A DNA stretch of 64,000 nt from Neocallimastix lanati (nom. inval.) (Eukaryota; Neocallimastigomycota; Neocallimastigomycetes; Neocallimastigales; Neocallimastigaceae), in assembly GCA_016946835.1 (NCBI GenBank), contig JACVTC010000052.1, positions 878,501-942,500 of the forward strand, written 5' to 3'. The notes beneath the pieces were generated by a model. That model had not been told where the DNA came from and made no database searches. It saw only the letters and a list, made by a program, of their open reading frames with translations. Position numbers and translations under genes: made by a program. Each line of letters starts with the position of its first letter. Positions within the stretch are counted from its first letter, which is position 1. This document shows, in pieces, positions 21,775 to 34,131 of the stretch.

Positions 21775-23806
21775 GATAAAGAATGAACAAATAATCTCAT
21801 TATTTTAGTTGGAATTGTATTTTCTGTCACGAAACTAGTGGATTTGAAGTTAAAATTCACTATTAGATCAATTGAAATTTAATTTAGTTATTGACAAAAA
21901 ATTATTTTAATTCGATTTTAATTATAAAAATAAATATTAGAAACATTAAAGAATTAGAAACCAAAGGGTTTGGACTTATTTATTAAAGATAATTTAATTT
22001 AATTTAACCCTTAAGAATTTGATAAAAATAACATGAAGATAAAACAACGATAACTCAACAAATAATGGAAATATTATATTGATATTCCCGCTAAAATTAT
22101 ATTCATTGGAAAGTTACGGTCGAGAACTACAACATATGTTAAAATCAACCTTATTTGACAACTGGATAACGAGATATTGGACTTTAAAGATATTTAAATA
22201 TAAAAATATAATTTAATTATTTAAGATCCTAAATTATTAAGAAATTTATACTAGATAAATCTCTTAACTTGGAAATTATATTATTAATTTTTATTATTAA
22301 TTAAAAATACAGAATTAGTTATTAGTAATACTTTTATAATATATTAAATAAGTTTTATAAGTTTTATATATTTTATTATTATATATTTTATTCAATTATT
22401 TCTAAAAGATTCTAAGGAATTCTTTATCATTCTAAAGATTTCCGAAAGAGAATTTTTAATTAGTTTTAATATTTTATTTTATTTTATTTTATATTTTATT
22501 ATTAAATTAGTTTTATTATTAAATTGTTTTATGAATAAGTTATATAGTTATTTTATTAAAAGATTCTTATCAATATTATTTTATTATTATATTTTATATA
22601 GTTTATATACATGTATGAATATATTAAGATTAAAATGCATTAATTAATTATATTGTTAATTATTATTTTAGTTTAGTATAAAAAGGATTTGAAATTCCAT
22701 ATTTTGAATTCTTTGCAAGATTACTAACCTTTAACCTTTAATAATTTACTTCAAACTATTAACATAAAGTTAATAAATTAATTATAACAATAAATAAATT
22801 TTTATATTAATCTTAGTTAAAATTTATTATTAAAATATATATTAAATAAAGTTCTAATAAAACATAAATCTTAAATATTGAAATCTTAATTATAAAACTC
22901 TGTGTGTGTTATTTATTATTTAAATTTAATTAATTGTTATAATTAATAAAAACATCTTGACCTGACCAATTTAACTTAAATTAGGAAAGATATAGCAAGA
23001 ATCTTACCACCTACCTCAAAAACCTTTACATTTTCTTACCTAACCACTCAAATAAATTATTTTATTCTTCAATACTTTGGAACTTTCCTATATTCTATGA
23101 TTAAATTTTATTATTAATATTTTATTATTAAATTTTTATATATTATTAATATCAAATTAAAGATGAAAAATTATTATTAATATTCAATTATTTTATTAAT
23201 ATTAATGTATTATCAATATTACTTTATTATTAATATTAATTATATAGTTATATCAATATTATTAATATTTTATATTTTCTAAAATATATTATTTATTATA
23301 ATTTCTAAAAATCAATTCAATTAATTACTAAATTTTATATTGATAATTTAACATATTTTTTTGGTAATTTTTAATTACTAAAAACTTACTAAACCACACT
23401 TAAAAATTCTGTATAAATTTTATATTTTTCTTTTATATATACTATTAATTTTAAATAATAATAAATATTTTATAATTAAATAATATATAACTATTATTTA
23501 TTAGAAATAAATAATAATTATATTAATAATTTAAAATCAATTTAAAACATTATTTTAGTAATTAGTTAGAAATATTTAGAAAATATTTTAGATAGGCTTA
23601 ACAAATTTTAAATGTAAAAAAAAATATAAATACATGTAATTCTAAAATAACTTTTTAAGAAGATAGGAATTAAAAAAACATTTTTTTTTAATTTTTTAAT
23701 TTGAAATAATTTTAATAAAAATTATATAAAGCAAATATTTATTTATTTATTTAATTCATTGAAGTGTTAAAATATTATAATCCAAAAATTGTTACGAACC
23801 GTAACA
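21775..23806 (+). mobile_element. Family F solo LTR (F2), interrupted by C2
   Basis: GATAAAGAATGAACAAATAA...GAACCGTAACA with TTTTT on both sides (21770-21774, 23807-23811). Net length is about 0.82 kb after removing C2. A TATAAATACATG box lies at about 23625. Confidence 0.7.
21825..23030 (+). mobile_element. Family C solo LTR (C2), nested in F2
   Basis: TGTCACGAAACTAG...CCTTTACA with a perfect duplication TTTTC (21820-21824, 23031-23035). It is almost identical to C1 apart from the 3' tip. Confidence 0.85.
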
Positions 23807-23811
23807 TTTTT

Positions 23812-24624
23812 GATAAGAATGTACTAAATAATGCATTCTTAATTAAATCTACGATTTATTTTTAATACATTATGCGTACATTATTATTTTTGTACTTTAA
23901 TAAATTTTTAAATTCAAAGATTAAAAATTAAATCAAAAATTATATTAAACTTTATATTTTTATATTAAATCTTATATTAATAGTAATATTTTTATATATT
24001 TAAAACTTATATTAGCAATATTAATAATAAATCTTACCTTTTTATTTTTATATTAATAATTAAAATTTGTATTAATAATATTTTTATATATTGATAATTA
24101 AAATTTTATATATTATATTTTAACTTTTATTATAAAATTTTATATCGAAATGTTTTATTTTATATTGAAAAATATTTTATTTTATTAAAAACCATTATAT
24201 TAGAATAGTATTTTTATTTTTATTTGAATGTTTTAACAGATTTTAATAATAATTATAGCCAATTAAATAAATTCTTATTAGTAATATTTTAGATAGATTA
24301 TTAAAAAAAAAAAAAAAAATGTTTTATTAATATAATAAATGTATTTTATCTATATTGTTATAATAAAATTATATATAATTGATTATAAAAATCAATTTAA
24401 ATTAAATAGTTTTTATAAAAAAAAAAAAAAAAAAATAAAATGTAATTTAGTGGCAAGAACAACTTTTATGCCTTGAAAAAAAGTATAAATAGTTGTAAAT
24501 TTTGCTACCAATTATTAAAAACAATCAATCAATTAATAAAATAAATAAATAAAATAATAAATAAATAAACAAAATCTGTGTTTCTTTTACTTTTATTTTT
24601 ATTTAATTCTCTAAAACCTTAACA
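23812..24624 (+). mobile_element. Family F solo LTR (F3)
   Basis: GATAAGAATG...CCTTAACA with TTTTT on both sides. It is AT-rich, with two A runs near 24303 and 24420. Confidence 0.65.
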
Positions 24625-24630
24625 TTTTTG

Positions 24631-25442
24631 TGTAATAATTTCATTATAGTATTTATTATAACAAAATTATTAACTACAACCTGATACTAACATCAAGTTG
24701 AGAAAATAAGAAAACAATTAGAAAAAATAAAGAAAATTTTAACTTATCTTGACAAAGAAGAGTTTATTATAAACAAATATAATAAACAACACAAAATAAA
24801 AGAACACTTATTGAAAATGTTGTAGATTTTATTTATTATTATTATATATTTATTTAATATTTGTTATATTTTGTTATATAATAATAACTCTTGATTTCTC
24901 AAAAATTTAGAGAAATCAATAGCTATTTATACGAAAAATTAAATAATAAAATTTTATAAATTTTATATAAAATAATAATTTAAAAGATTTTCTAATCTTA
25001 ACAATTATCTTATCTAGAAAAAGATTAGAAGAAAAAACTAGATAAGTTCTTTAAGGAAAAACCAATTTATTACAATTTATTATTATAATAAATTAGAAAA
25101 AACTTTAAAGTTCGATAAAATTAATTTATATTTTAATAAGAAAATAAAAAACTTTAAAGTCCGTTAATTCAAATTTAATTAAAAATAATAATTAAATAAT
25201 TAATTCATTACTATATAAATTAATAAAATTTATAATTAAATAAATTAAATAAAATAAATGTATATTAAATAAATTTAAAGAAAAAAATTTTTAATTAAAT
25301 TAAAACTATAATTAAATGTACGAATACATGTTAACTTGATAAATAATTACTAATTTAATGAATGAATGTATAAATTATATAATAGATAAATAATCAAATA
25401 AAGAAATTATAATTATTTAACAAATAATTATAGTTTCTTACA
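24631..25442 (-). mobile_element. Family A solo LTR, copy A9
   Basis: Reverse oriented, perfect duplication TTTTG (24626-24630, 25443-25447). It is a diverged member; the pseudoknot is at 24992-25046. Confidence 0.8.
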
Positions 25443-25446
25443 TTTT

Positions 25447-26312
25447 GATAAAGAATGAAGTAATAAATTGATTCTTATTAAAAACCTTTTAATATATGTT
25501 AAGATAATAATTGAATTTCCATTTAATTCGATTTCAATTTCAATTTCAATAATTCAGTTATTTGAATTTCAATATTAATAATTAATAATATAATAATTAT
25601 TATTAAAATATTTAGGAAATAGTCTAGGCCAACTAATTACTAAATATTATTAACATATTGAAATTAATATATATTAAATAATGTAAACACGTGATTGTCA
25701 TTAAATTAATTTCTACATATTATATTTTAATTATAAAAATATTTAGCAAATATTATATTCTTATATTTTATTTATATTAAATATTTATATTATTATCTTA
25801 GTTTATATTATCAATATCAAACTTATATTAATACTATTACATATTCATATTAATAATTAGTATTTTGATAATTAATTATTTTATATAAATACATGTTTAA
25901 ATCTTTTGATTAATCCTTTGTAGGATTATTGTAATTTAAATTATAGTAATAATTATATAAAATAATAATGTAATAAAATATTATTAAGATTAAATAAAAT
26001 TTATATTTTAAATAAAAACTTGATTATAAAATTTACTAATAACAATATGTTTTAAACAAGAGTAAATTTAAATTATTAAAAAATTACTATAATTTGGCAT
26101 CTTGACCTAATCGTTAAGACCAAATTATCTAAAAACTTTAACAATATAGTCAATGTGATTTTTAAAATATTAATAAATTTATGTATTCTTTACATTAATA
26201 ATTTTACTATATTATTTGATCTGAAAATTTAAGTTTATACATAAAATTTAATTTAAATTTATGTTCATTCCTTATAAAGGTAAATTAAATTTATGAGAGT
26301 CTATCAACAACA
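25447..26312 (+). mobile_element. Family F-like LTR (F5), interrupted by E2
   Basis: GATAAAGAATGAAG...TCAACAACA, flanks ATTTT and TTTTT. Only about 215 bp remain outside E2, so it is shortened. Confidence 0.5.
25497..26143 (+). mobile_element. Family E solo LTR (E2)
   Basis: TGTTAAGATAATAATTG...CTTTAACA, 647 bp, perfect duplication ATATA (25492-25496, 26144-26148). Confidence 0.85.
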
Positions 26313-26318
26313 TTTTTG

Positions 26319-27789
26319 TGTAATAATTCTATTAAGAACTAACTCAAAATAGAATTATTAACTATATGTCAAAGTTTTAAGATAATTTGGTCTTAACGAT
26401 TAGGTCAAGATGCCAAATTATAGTAATTAATTAATAATTTAATTTTACTCTTATTTTAAACATATTATTATTAGTAAATTTTATAAATAAGTTTTTATTT
26501 ATAATATAAGTTTTATTCAATATTAATAATATTTTATTACATTATTATTTTATATAATTATTACTATAATTTAAATTACAATAATCCTACAAAGGATTAA
26601 TCAAAAGATTTAAACATGTATTTATATAAAATAATTAATTATTAATATGAATATGTAATAGTATTAATATAAGTTTGATATTGATAATATAAAATAAGAT
26701 AATAATATAAATATTTAATATAAATAAAATATAAGAATATAATATTAGCTAAATATTATATTTTATAATTAAAATATAATATGTAGAAATTAATTTAATG
26801 ACAATCACGTGTTTACATTATTTAATATATATTAATTTCAATATGTTAATAATATTTCGTAATTAGTTGGCCTAGACTAATTCCTAAATATTTTAATAAA
26901 GTTAATTTAATAATAATTATTATATATTATTATTCATTAATATTGAAATTTAAATAACTGAATTATTGAAATTGAAATTGAATTGAAATTCAGTTATTAT
27001 CTTAACACTACAACTTAACGACTAATTCATTAAGTTGAGAAAATAAAATAAGATAAATTTTTTTACCTTTAGAGTTTATTATAAAATTAATTATAATAAT
27101 AACACGAGAAGTAAGAGAAGAATTATTTGTATAAATTTGATTTTAAAATATGTTTTTTGAATAAAATATTTTATTAATTTATTAAAGTTAAAAATATAAA
27201 ATTGTTACTATTATAACTATGTTTTTATAATAATAACTCTTGATTTCTCAGAGAGAACTCAAGAGCCTTATTTATATTTTTTTATGAAAATAAGGTTAAA
27301 TAAGAAAGGGTTTTCTAATCTTAAAAAATCTCTTATCTAGGAAAAGATTAGATAGAAAAACCTAGATAAGTTTTCGATCGATATTCTATCCATATCGGTC
27401 ATCGCATTAATTAAGTAAAACCGATTACTTCTAAAAGTAATTGGGAAAAATCTTAACCGATTTTTCAATCTAATCTAATGATCGAAAATAAAAGAATAAA
27501 ATAATAAAGATATTTCGATCATATAATTTATCCTTATATAAAAAATATAAAATTAAATAGTTAATAAAATACAGAATACATTATAAAATACAGAATACAT
27601 TAGTTACAGTAGAGAAATTAATATATTGTAAATATATTATTTAAAATTAAATAAATTTTGTTAAATTAATGAATATTTAAAAATAAATTTAATGAATAAA
27701 TATTATATGTAATTAAATAAAGTTATAGTTATAATAACTTAACTAAGAAAATATAATTATTTGTTAGCAAATAATTATAGATTCTTACA
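26319..27789 (-). mobile_element. Family A solo LTR, copy A10, interrupted by E3
   Basis: Reverse oriented, TTTTG on both sides (26314-26318, 27790-27794). The pseudoknot is at 27314-27370. E3 sits at the same internal position as D1 does in A8. Confidence 0.8.
26367..27007 (-). mobile_element. Family E solo LTR (E3), nested in A10
   Basis: Reverse copy, flanks CTATA and CTACA (four of five match). With E2 it forms an inverted pair about 220 bp apart. Confidence 0.8.
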
Positions 27790-27793
27790 TTTT

Positions 27794-28346
27794 GATACCT
27801 GACGTATAGAAATATTATACTTTAATGAAATATTATAGTTAAATTTTATATAAAAATATTATTGGTCAATTAATAATTTATAATTATATATATTTTTAAA
27901 AAATTATTTATTTAATAAGGGGATTCTTTGATTTATAATAAAATAATAAGAGAAATGTAGAATCCAAAAATTAGTTTATTAGAATAGAGATATAATTAAT
28001 AATAATTAAATATATAAATATACTGGTGAAATGTATATTTAATATGTATATTTAAAAACTAGTTATGAATAGTTTATAATTGTAATAATATTAAATAATA
28101 ATATTAAGAGTTTATAATTATATTTAATATAACATAATGTATAATAATTATATAATAAAATAAATAAAGAAGGAATAATAAAACAAATAATAAAATAAAA
28201 CATTTTAGTATAAAATTATATTATTTTCGTGTCATTATATATTTATCAGAATATATTATTTTGTTATCATTCCCTACTGTTATACTGTCATTCCTAAATA
28301 AAAATAAAATATTTAGATACTGGTATTTTATAAATATCACGTATCA
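27794..28346 (+). mobile_element. Family B solo LTR (B3)
   Basis: GATACCTGACG...CACGTATCA, flanks ATTTT and TTTTT. Confidence 0.65.
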
Positions 28347-28351
28347 TTTTT

Positions 28352-29019
28352 TGTAAGAATATAGATTTATTTCTTATAAAATAATCTATCTTCTTATTTA
28401 ATTAATTCATATTTCATTTATATTTCAATATTTATTAACATATAAAAAATATGTTAATTTATCCAAATTAATATATTGAAAAATAATGTAAACAAATTTG
28501 TTGTAATGTATTCATTATTTAAAAATATTATTTATATTTTATTATTTCAATTAGTTGATAATTTATAAGATTTTAGTAATCGGTTAATTAATTTTTTCCC
28601 CAATATTATTATGATTGGGTTTTTATTAATTAATACGATGATTAATATATTAGAATATTAATCGAAGTTATTCAGGTTTTTCTACTAATCTTTTCCTGAA
28701 TATCAATTTGTTAAGATTAGATACCTTTATTTCATTGCTAACTTTATCTTATCTATTTCATTTATTTAATAATTACATCTATTTAATAATTTCATCTATT
28801 AAAATAATTATAAATAAAAAAGTATAAAACAACTCAAATTTCTTTGATTAAAGAAATTAGAGTTATTATTATATAATAAATTAAAAGAAATAAAGTCTTT
28901 TTGTTTATATCTATATTTAGTGTTTATAATAAACTCTATATAAAGTTAAGTATAAATTTTTATATTTAAAAATATTAATAATCTAGTTATAGTTAGTATA
29001 TTATAAATAGATTATTACA
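28352..29019 (+). mobile_element. Family G solo LTR (G1)
   Basis: TGTAAGAATATAGATT...AGATTATTACA, 668 bp, perfect TTTTT duplication. The pseudoknot (28668-28720) has stem TATTCAGG/CCTGAATA, which carries two compensated base changes compared with family A. Confidence 0.8.
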
Positions 29020-29024
29020 TTTTT

Positions 29025-29814
29025 AATACAGAATGAACAAATAATACTAATTGTGCTAGAATAATATAAATTATTCTAACCTTATAGATTATTCTATTCT
29101 ATATAATTGGAACTTTCCAATATTCTTCAAATATTACTAAATAGAAATCTTAAGTTAATAAATCACCAATTAACTTATAATTCCTTTTTGAATTATCGAT
29201 CCGATTCCATTATAATGTATTAAAAATCTTTAGCCAAGAATATTGTCCTTGCCCACTTAATATATTAATATTTTATTTCTTTTGTAATATGTTATATTGA
29301 AAATAATCAAATCTATTTAATTAGTTATTAAAATTTTCATTATCAATTTAAATCTATTTTCAATTACTAAATTTAACTAAACCACAATAAAATATTCTGT
29401 ATAATCTCTTTATTTTTATTTTATATATATTAATATTAAACTATTATTAAATAATTAATAATTCAATAATATATAACTATTATTTATAACAATAATATTA
29501 TTAACTAAAATAATAATTCAATTTCAATTTAAATGTTTCATTTATAAAAATAATTAGTAATTAGTTTATTAAAAAAATAGTTAGGCTTTACAAATTTTAA
29601 TTTGATAAAAAAATATAAATACATGTAATCTTTAGTGAAATAAAATATAATCAATAACTTACTTTTATTAAATAAATAATTATATTATTATTATTATTTT
29701 TCTCTTATTAAATTTAAATAAATATTGATTTTAAAACAAATTATTTTTTTTTATTGTAATTTTATTATTTGTGTTAATTATTATTATATTCCTAAAACTA
29801 TATGAACCATACCA
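29025..29814 (+). mobile_element. Family F solo LTR (F6)
   Basis: AATACAGAATGAAC...GAACCATACCA, flanks TTTTT and TTTTC. A TATAAATACATG box lies near 29614. Confidence 0.6.
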
Positions 29815-29820
29815 TTTTCT

Positions 29821-32009
29821 TGTAATAATTTAATTATAAGATTAATTATAATTAAATTATTAATTGCAACTTAATAATAACTTAATAAAAATTATTATTA
29901 AATTGAGACAAATATAAAAAAGTTTTATACTTATCTTAATATTGGGAGTTTATTATAACTAATTATAATAAACAATTAGCAAAGGTAACACAGATTTGTT
30001 GTAAGAAGAATATTTTATTTTTATATTTTATTTTTTATTTTAAAATTTATTTTTATTAATAATTATCTTTATCTAAAAAAAATATAAATATTTAATATTG
30101 TTATTATGTTTGATATATAATAATTGTTATATTATAATCGTTATAATAATAACTCTTGATTTCTCAAAGAGAACTCAAGAGCCTTATTTATATTTTTTTG
30201 AAAAATAAGGTTAATTAAAAAAATGTTTTCTAATCTTAATAAATCTCTTATCTAGGAAAAGATTAGAAAGAAAAACCTAGATAATATTTTTTGATCGATA
30301 TTCTATACATATCGATCATCTTATCAATTAGGTAAAACCAATTACTTTAAAAAGTGATTGGGAAAACCCTAATTAACCGATTTGCTAGTCTAATCTAATT
30401 GATCGAAAATAAAAGAATAAAATAATAAAAAATATTTCGACCATAAATTCATAAATTTACAAATAAGGAAAATAACATAATAATGATATTAATAAACAAA
30501 ATACAGAATACATTATTAATTACATATTAGAATACATAATATATTTGTTTACAATTTAATTAAATAAATAAACTAAGACTAATAAATTAATAATTAAATG
30601 TATAATTAAATAATTAAATAAACTATAATTATTTATAAATGTATAAATAATAATTAATTAAATAAATTTTAAATAATATATTTACAATATATTAATTTCT
30701 CTACTGTATCTAATGTATTCTGTATTATATTGTATTCTGTATTTTATAATGTATTCTGTATTATATTGTATTCTGTATTTTATTAACTATTTAATTTTAT
30801 ATTTTTTTTATAAGGATAAATTATATGATCGAAATATCTTTTATTATTTTATTCTTTTATTTTCGATCAATTAGATTAGATTGGAAAATCGGTTAATTAA
30901 GATTTTTCCCAATTACTTTTTAGAAGTAATCGGTATTACTTAATTAATGCGATGATCGATATGGATAGTGTAAAGATTTAATAAATCTTTAATACATTAA
31001 ATAGCTTAATTTTTCGTACAATTAATTTATTTAATGTATATGAATTATTTTTTAATATAAATTTTATTAATTATTTTTTAAATTGAAAATATTTTTTAAT
31101 TAGTTTAGTTAACCTAGTTTAGTTTTAAATAGTTAAATATTAATTTAGGAATAATCTTAAATAGTTAATATTTATAAAAATAGTTTTTCAATATTAAATA
31201 TATAATTAAAATTATTATAAGTATTAAAATAATAAATAAAATAAAGAGTTTAAAAAATTAATTTTAGTTTTAGTAAATTAATAAATAATAAAAATTATTA
31301 ATTAAAAAATCTTTTGTTTGTGAATAAATAGTTTTATATATATTATTAAATATCATCGTATATTAATAATGTAATAAGAAAAAATATAAATACATGTAAT
31401 TTTTCTTAATTAAATCGATGTATTAGTTATTAACTATTTTACAATTAATAACATAAGAGAAGTTTATAATTAATAAAAGAATTTATTAATAAAAGAAATT
31501 ACTTTAATTCTATTTGTTTAAATTGTAGTGTTTTTTATTGTTATAATCTTTTTTTATTGACGGATTCATTACAGATAGAATATCGATCGAAAACTTATCT
31601 AGGTTTTTCTATCTAATCTTTTCCTAGATAAAAGATTTGTTAAGATTAGAAAATCCTTTCTTATTTAACCTTATTTTCATAAAAAAAATATAAATAAGGC
31701 TCTTGAGTTCTCTTTGAGAAATCAAGAGTTATTATTATAAAAAAAACATAGTTATAATAATAACAATTTATTTTTTTTAACTTTAATAAATTAATAAAGT
31801 ATTTTATTCAAAAACATATTTTTAAAATCAAATTTATACAAATAATTCTTCTTTTGCTTTTCGTGTTATTATTATAATTAATTTTATAATAAACTTTATA
31901 GGTAAAAGATTTATTTTATTTTATTTTCTATTTTCTCAACTTAATGAATTAGTCGTTAAGTTGTAATTAATAATTCTGTTTTGAGTTAGTTCTTAATAAA
32001 ATTATTACA
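29821..32009. mobile_element. Two family A LTRs fused head to head (A11 reverse, A12 forward)
   Basis: 29821 to about 30665 is a reverse A copy (pseudoknot 30230-30285). At ATTAAATAAATTTT it passes directly into a forward A copy that runs to ATTATTACA at 32009 (pseudoknot 31593-31649). Both lack their first roughly 190 bp, so the joint is a fold-back fusion. The forward half is interrupted by H1. Confidence 0.7.
30969..31573 (+). mobile_element. Family H solo LTR (H1), nested in A12
   Basis: TGTAAAGATTTAATAAATC...GATTCATTACA, 605 bp, perfect duplication GATAG (30964-30968, 31574-31578). It landed in the loop of a GATCGATA hairpin of A12. A TATAAATACATG box is at about 31387. Confidence 0.85.
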
Positions 32010-32014
32010 ATTTT

Positions 32015-32933
32015 GTTAAGGAATGAACAAATAATGTTAATTTTATTATTTTTCATAAAAATAACTTAATCACTAAAATTAAATTATTTATTTCCTTACT
32101 TGGAGAACTTTCTTATGTTCTATTACTGCCAAATTATTACTAATATTAAATTTATTATTAATATAAATTCTTTATCAATATCAATACTTTATTATTAAAA
32201 TTAATACTATATTATTAATATCAATATTATTATCAATATCTAGTTTTATTAATATGATTTATTCAATCAATATTTGATTATTAAAGAAAATCTTATTTTA
32301 CAAATATTACTAATACAGATTATTTATTATTAATAAAAATTAATATAATTAATAATGATTTAAAAATATTTTACTTAAATCCATGATCCTTGTCATTAAA
32401 ATTAGTAATACTTCCTTCCAAAATATACCCTATTTATAATAATATTAATAATAAATAATAATCTAAAATACTTTTATTTAAAAATAGTATAAAATTAAGT
32501 AATACTCTATTACTAATAGTTCTGTAAAAGTAATAAAATTATTTGTAAAATATATTATCACTATAATTAATAATAAATAGTTTAGAATTTAATAATATAT
32601 AATAATTATTTATTATAATAGAATAGATTATGAATTTATAATTTAAATACAATTCAAACATGTAACTCTAAAATATTCTAAAGAAATGGCTTGACCATTT
32701 CTAACGATAAAAAAAATATAAATAGATGAGAAAATTGTATTTTGAAAAATAGAAATAATCTTAAAGATATAATCTTATTCAAAAAATTAAATTATCTTTA
32801 GTTTTAATTGAATAATTTTTATTAAATAAATAAAAAAAAATATTTTAAAAAGATATATTTTAATTTTTAATTTTTTTTATTTTAGTGTTTACTTCTATAT
32901 ATATTTATTATTAATCTATCCCGAACTTCAACA
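32015..32933 (+). mobile_element. Family F-like LTR (F7)
   Basis: GTTAAGGAATGAACAAATAA...GAACTTCAACA. It shares the F start and the AACTTTCTTATGTTCT block. Flanks ATTTT and TAAAA do not match, so the right end is uncertain. A TATAAATAGATG box is near 32712. Confidence 0.5.
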
Positions 32934-32937
32934 TAAA

Positions 32938-32972
32938 AAGATGGAATTGAAAAAAGTTTAATTCCATCTTTA
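32938..32972. terminator. Hairpin downstream of the FLYWCH-like ORF
   Basis: AAAGATGGAATT pairs with AATTCCATCTTT around a short A/T loop. It lies just 3' of the minus-strand ORF. It could be a terminal inverted repeat or a 3'-end structure. Confidence 0.35.
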
Positions 32973-32980
32973 ATTTTATG

Positions 32981-33211
32981 TTACATTATAGATAGAGATA
33001 CATCGTATTTTTTTTCAGGATGATTATGTGAACTATCATATTTTAAGATTTCTTTCTTATCATTTAAAATAATAAAAGATTTACATTTATTTATTTTTTT
33101 TTTATATTCGGTACATTTATAAACTTTGGAATTATCTTTTCTTATATATGAAAAATTAAATTTATATTTTTTTATTAATAATAATTTGCTCTTTTCCTTT
33201 GTTAGACTCAC
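32981..33211 (-). CDS. Small FLYWCH-type zinc-finger protein or fragment
   Basis: A 76-residue frame. The part YKCTEYKKK...KC...HNHP (about residues 30-66) matches the FLYWCH finger pattern: two Cys, then a His-x-His pair after a short beta-rich stretch. FLYWCH fingers bind DNA and often form the N-terminus of Mutator-like transposases. Here no transposase follows, and the frame is flanked by an LTR on one side and a minisatellite on the other. It is Lys-rich. Most likely a leftover N-terminal piece of a transposase or an FLYWCH gene. Expression is unknown. Confidence 0.55.
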   Translation of the reverse strand: MSLTKEKSKLLLIKKYKFNFSYIRKDNSKVYKCTEYKKKINKCKSFIILNDKKEILKYDSSHNHPEKKYDVSLSIM

Positions 33212-33399
33212 TTACATAATAATTAGATTTTCTTCCATTTCTATGTTTTTATAAATATTTTTTAATTATATAATTAAAATTTTTATATTAATTATCCAAT
33301 ATTATTCTTAATATTAATTTTGAAAATTTAGTTTTTCAATTATTTGTGAAAAAAATAAATAAATAAATAAAGAATGCAATAATATAAGTTCAAGTATAT

Positions 33400-34129
33400 A
33401 AAATAAATAGTAGAATACAAATATTATTAAAGTACAGATTGAATGAAATAAAATAAAATAAAATAAAATAAAATAAATAGTTGAAATATAGATATAAAGT
33501 ACATATTGAATAAAATAAAATAAAATAAATAGTAGTATATGAATATAAAGTACAGATTGAATAAAATAAAATAAAATAAAATAAAATAAATAGTAGAAAT
33601 ATAAATATAAAGTACAGATTGAATAAAATAAAATAAAATAAAATAAAATAAATAGTAGAAATATAAATATAAAGTACAGATTGAATAAAATAAAATAAAA
33701 TAAAATAAAATAAAATAAAATAAAATAAAATAAATAGTAGAAATATAAATATAAAGTACAGATTGAATAAAATAAAATAAAATAAAATAAATAGTAGAAA
33801 TATAAATATAAATTACAGATTGAATAAAATAAAATAAAATAAAATAAATAGTAGAAATATAAATATAAAGTACAGATTGAATAAAATAAAATAAAATAAA
33901 TAGTAGAAATATAAATATAAAGTACAGATTGAATAAAATAAAATAAAATAAATAGTAGAAATATAAATATAAAGTACAGATTGAATAAAATAAAATAAAA
34001 TAAAATAAATAGTAGAAATATAAATATAAAGTACAGATTGAATAAAATAAAATAAAATAAAATAAATAGTAGAAATATAAATATAAAGTACAGATTGAAT
34101 AAAATAAAATAAAATAAAATAAAATAAAA
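33400..34129. repeat. Minisatellite of TAAAA blocks and a fixed spacer
   Basis: About 12-13 units of AAATAGTAGAAATATAAATA + TAAAGTACAGATTGAAT, separated by variable numbers of TAAAA. It runs directly into the truncated B4 LTR. Family B LTRs also contain TAAAA tracts, so it probably expanded from one. Confidence 0.9.
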
Positions 34130-34131
34130 CA

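Noticed and set aside
33400-34129. CRISPR-like array of regular repeats
   Set aside because: The 'spacers' are variable runs of TAAAA, not unique sequences, there are no cas genes, and the setting is eukaryotic.
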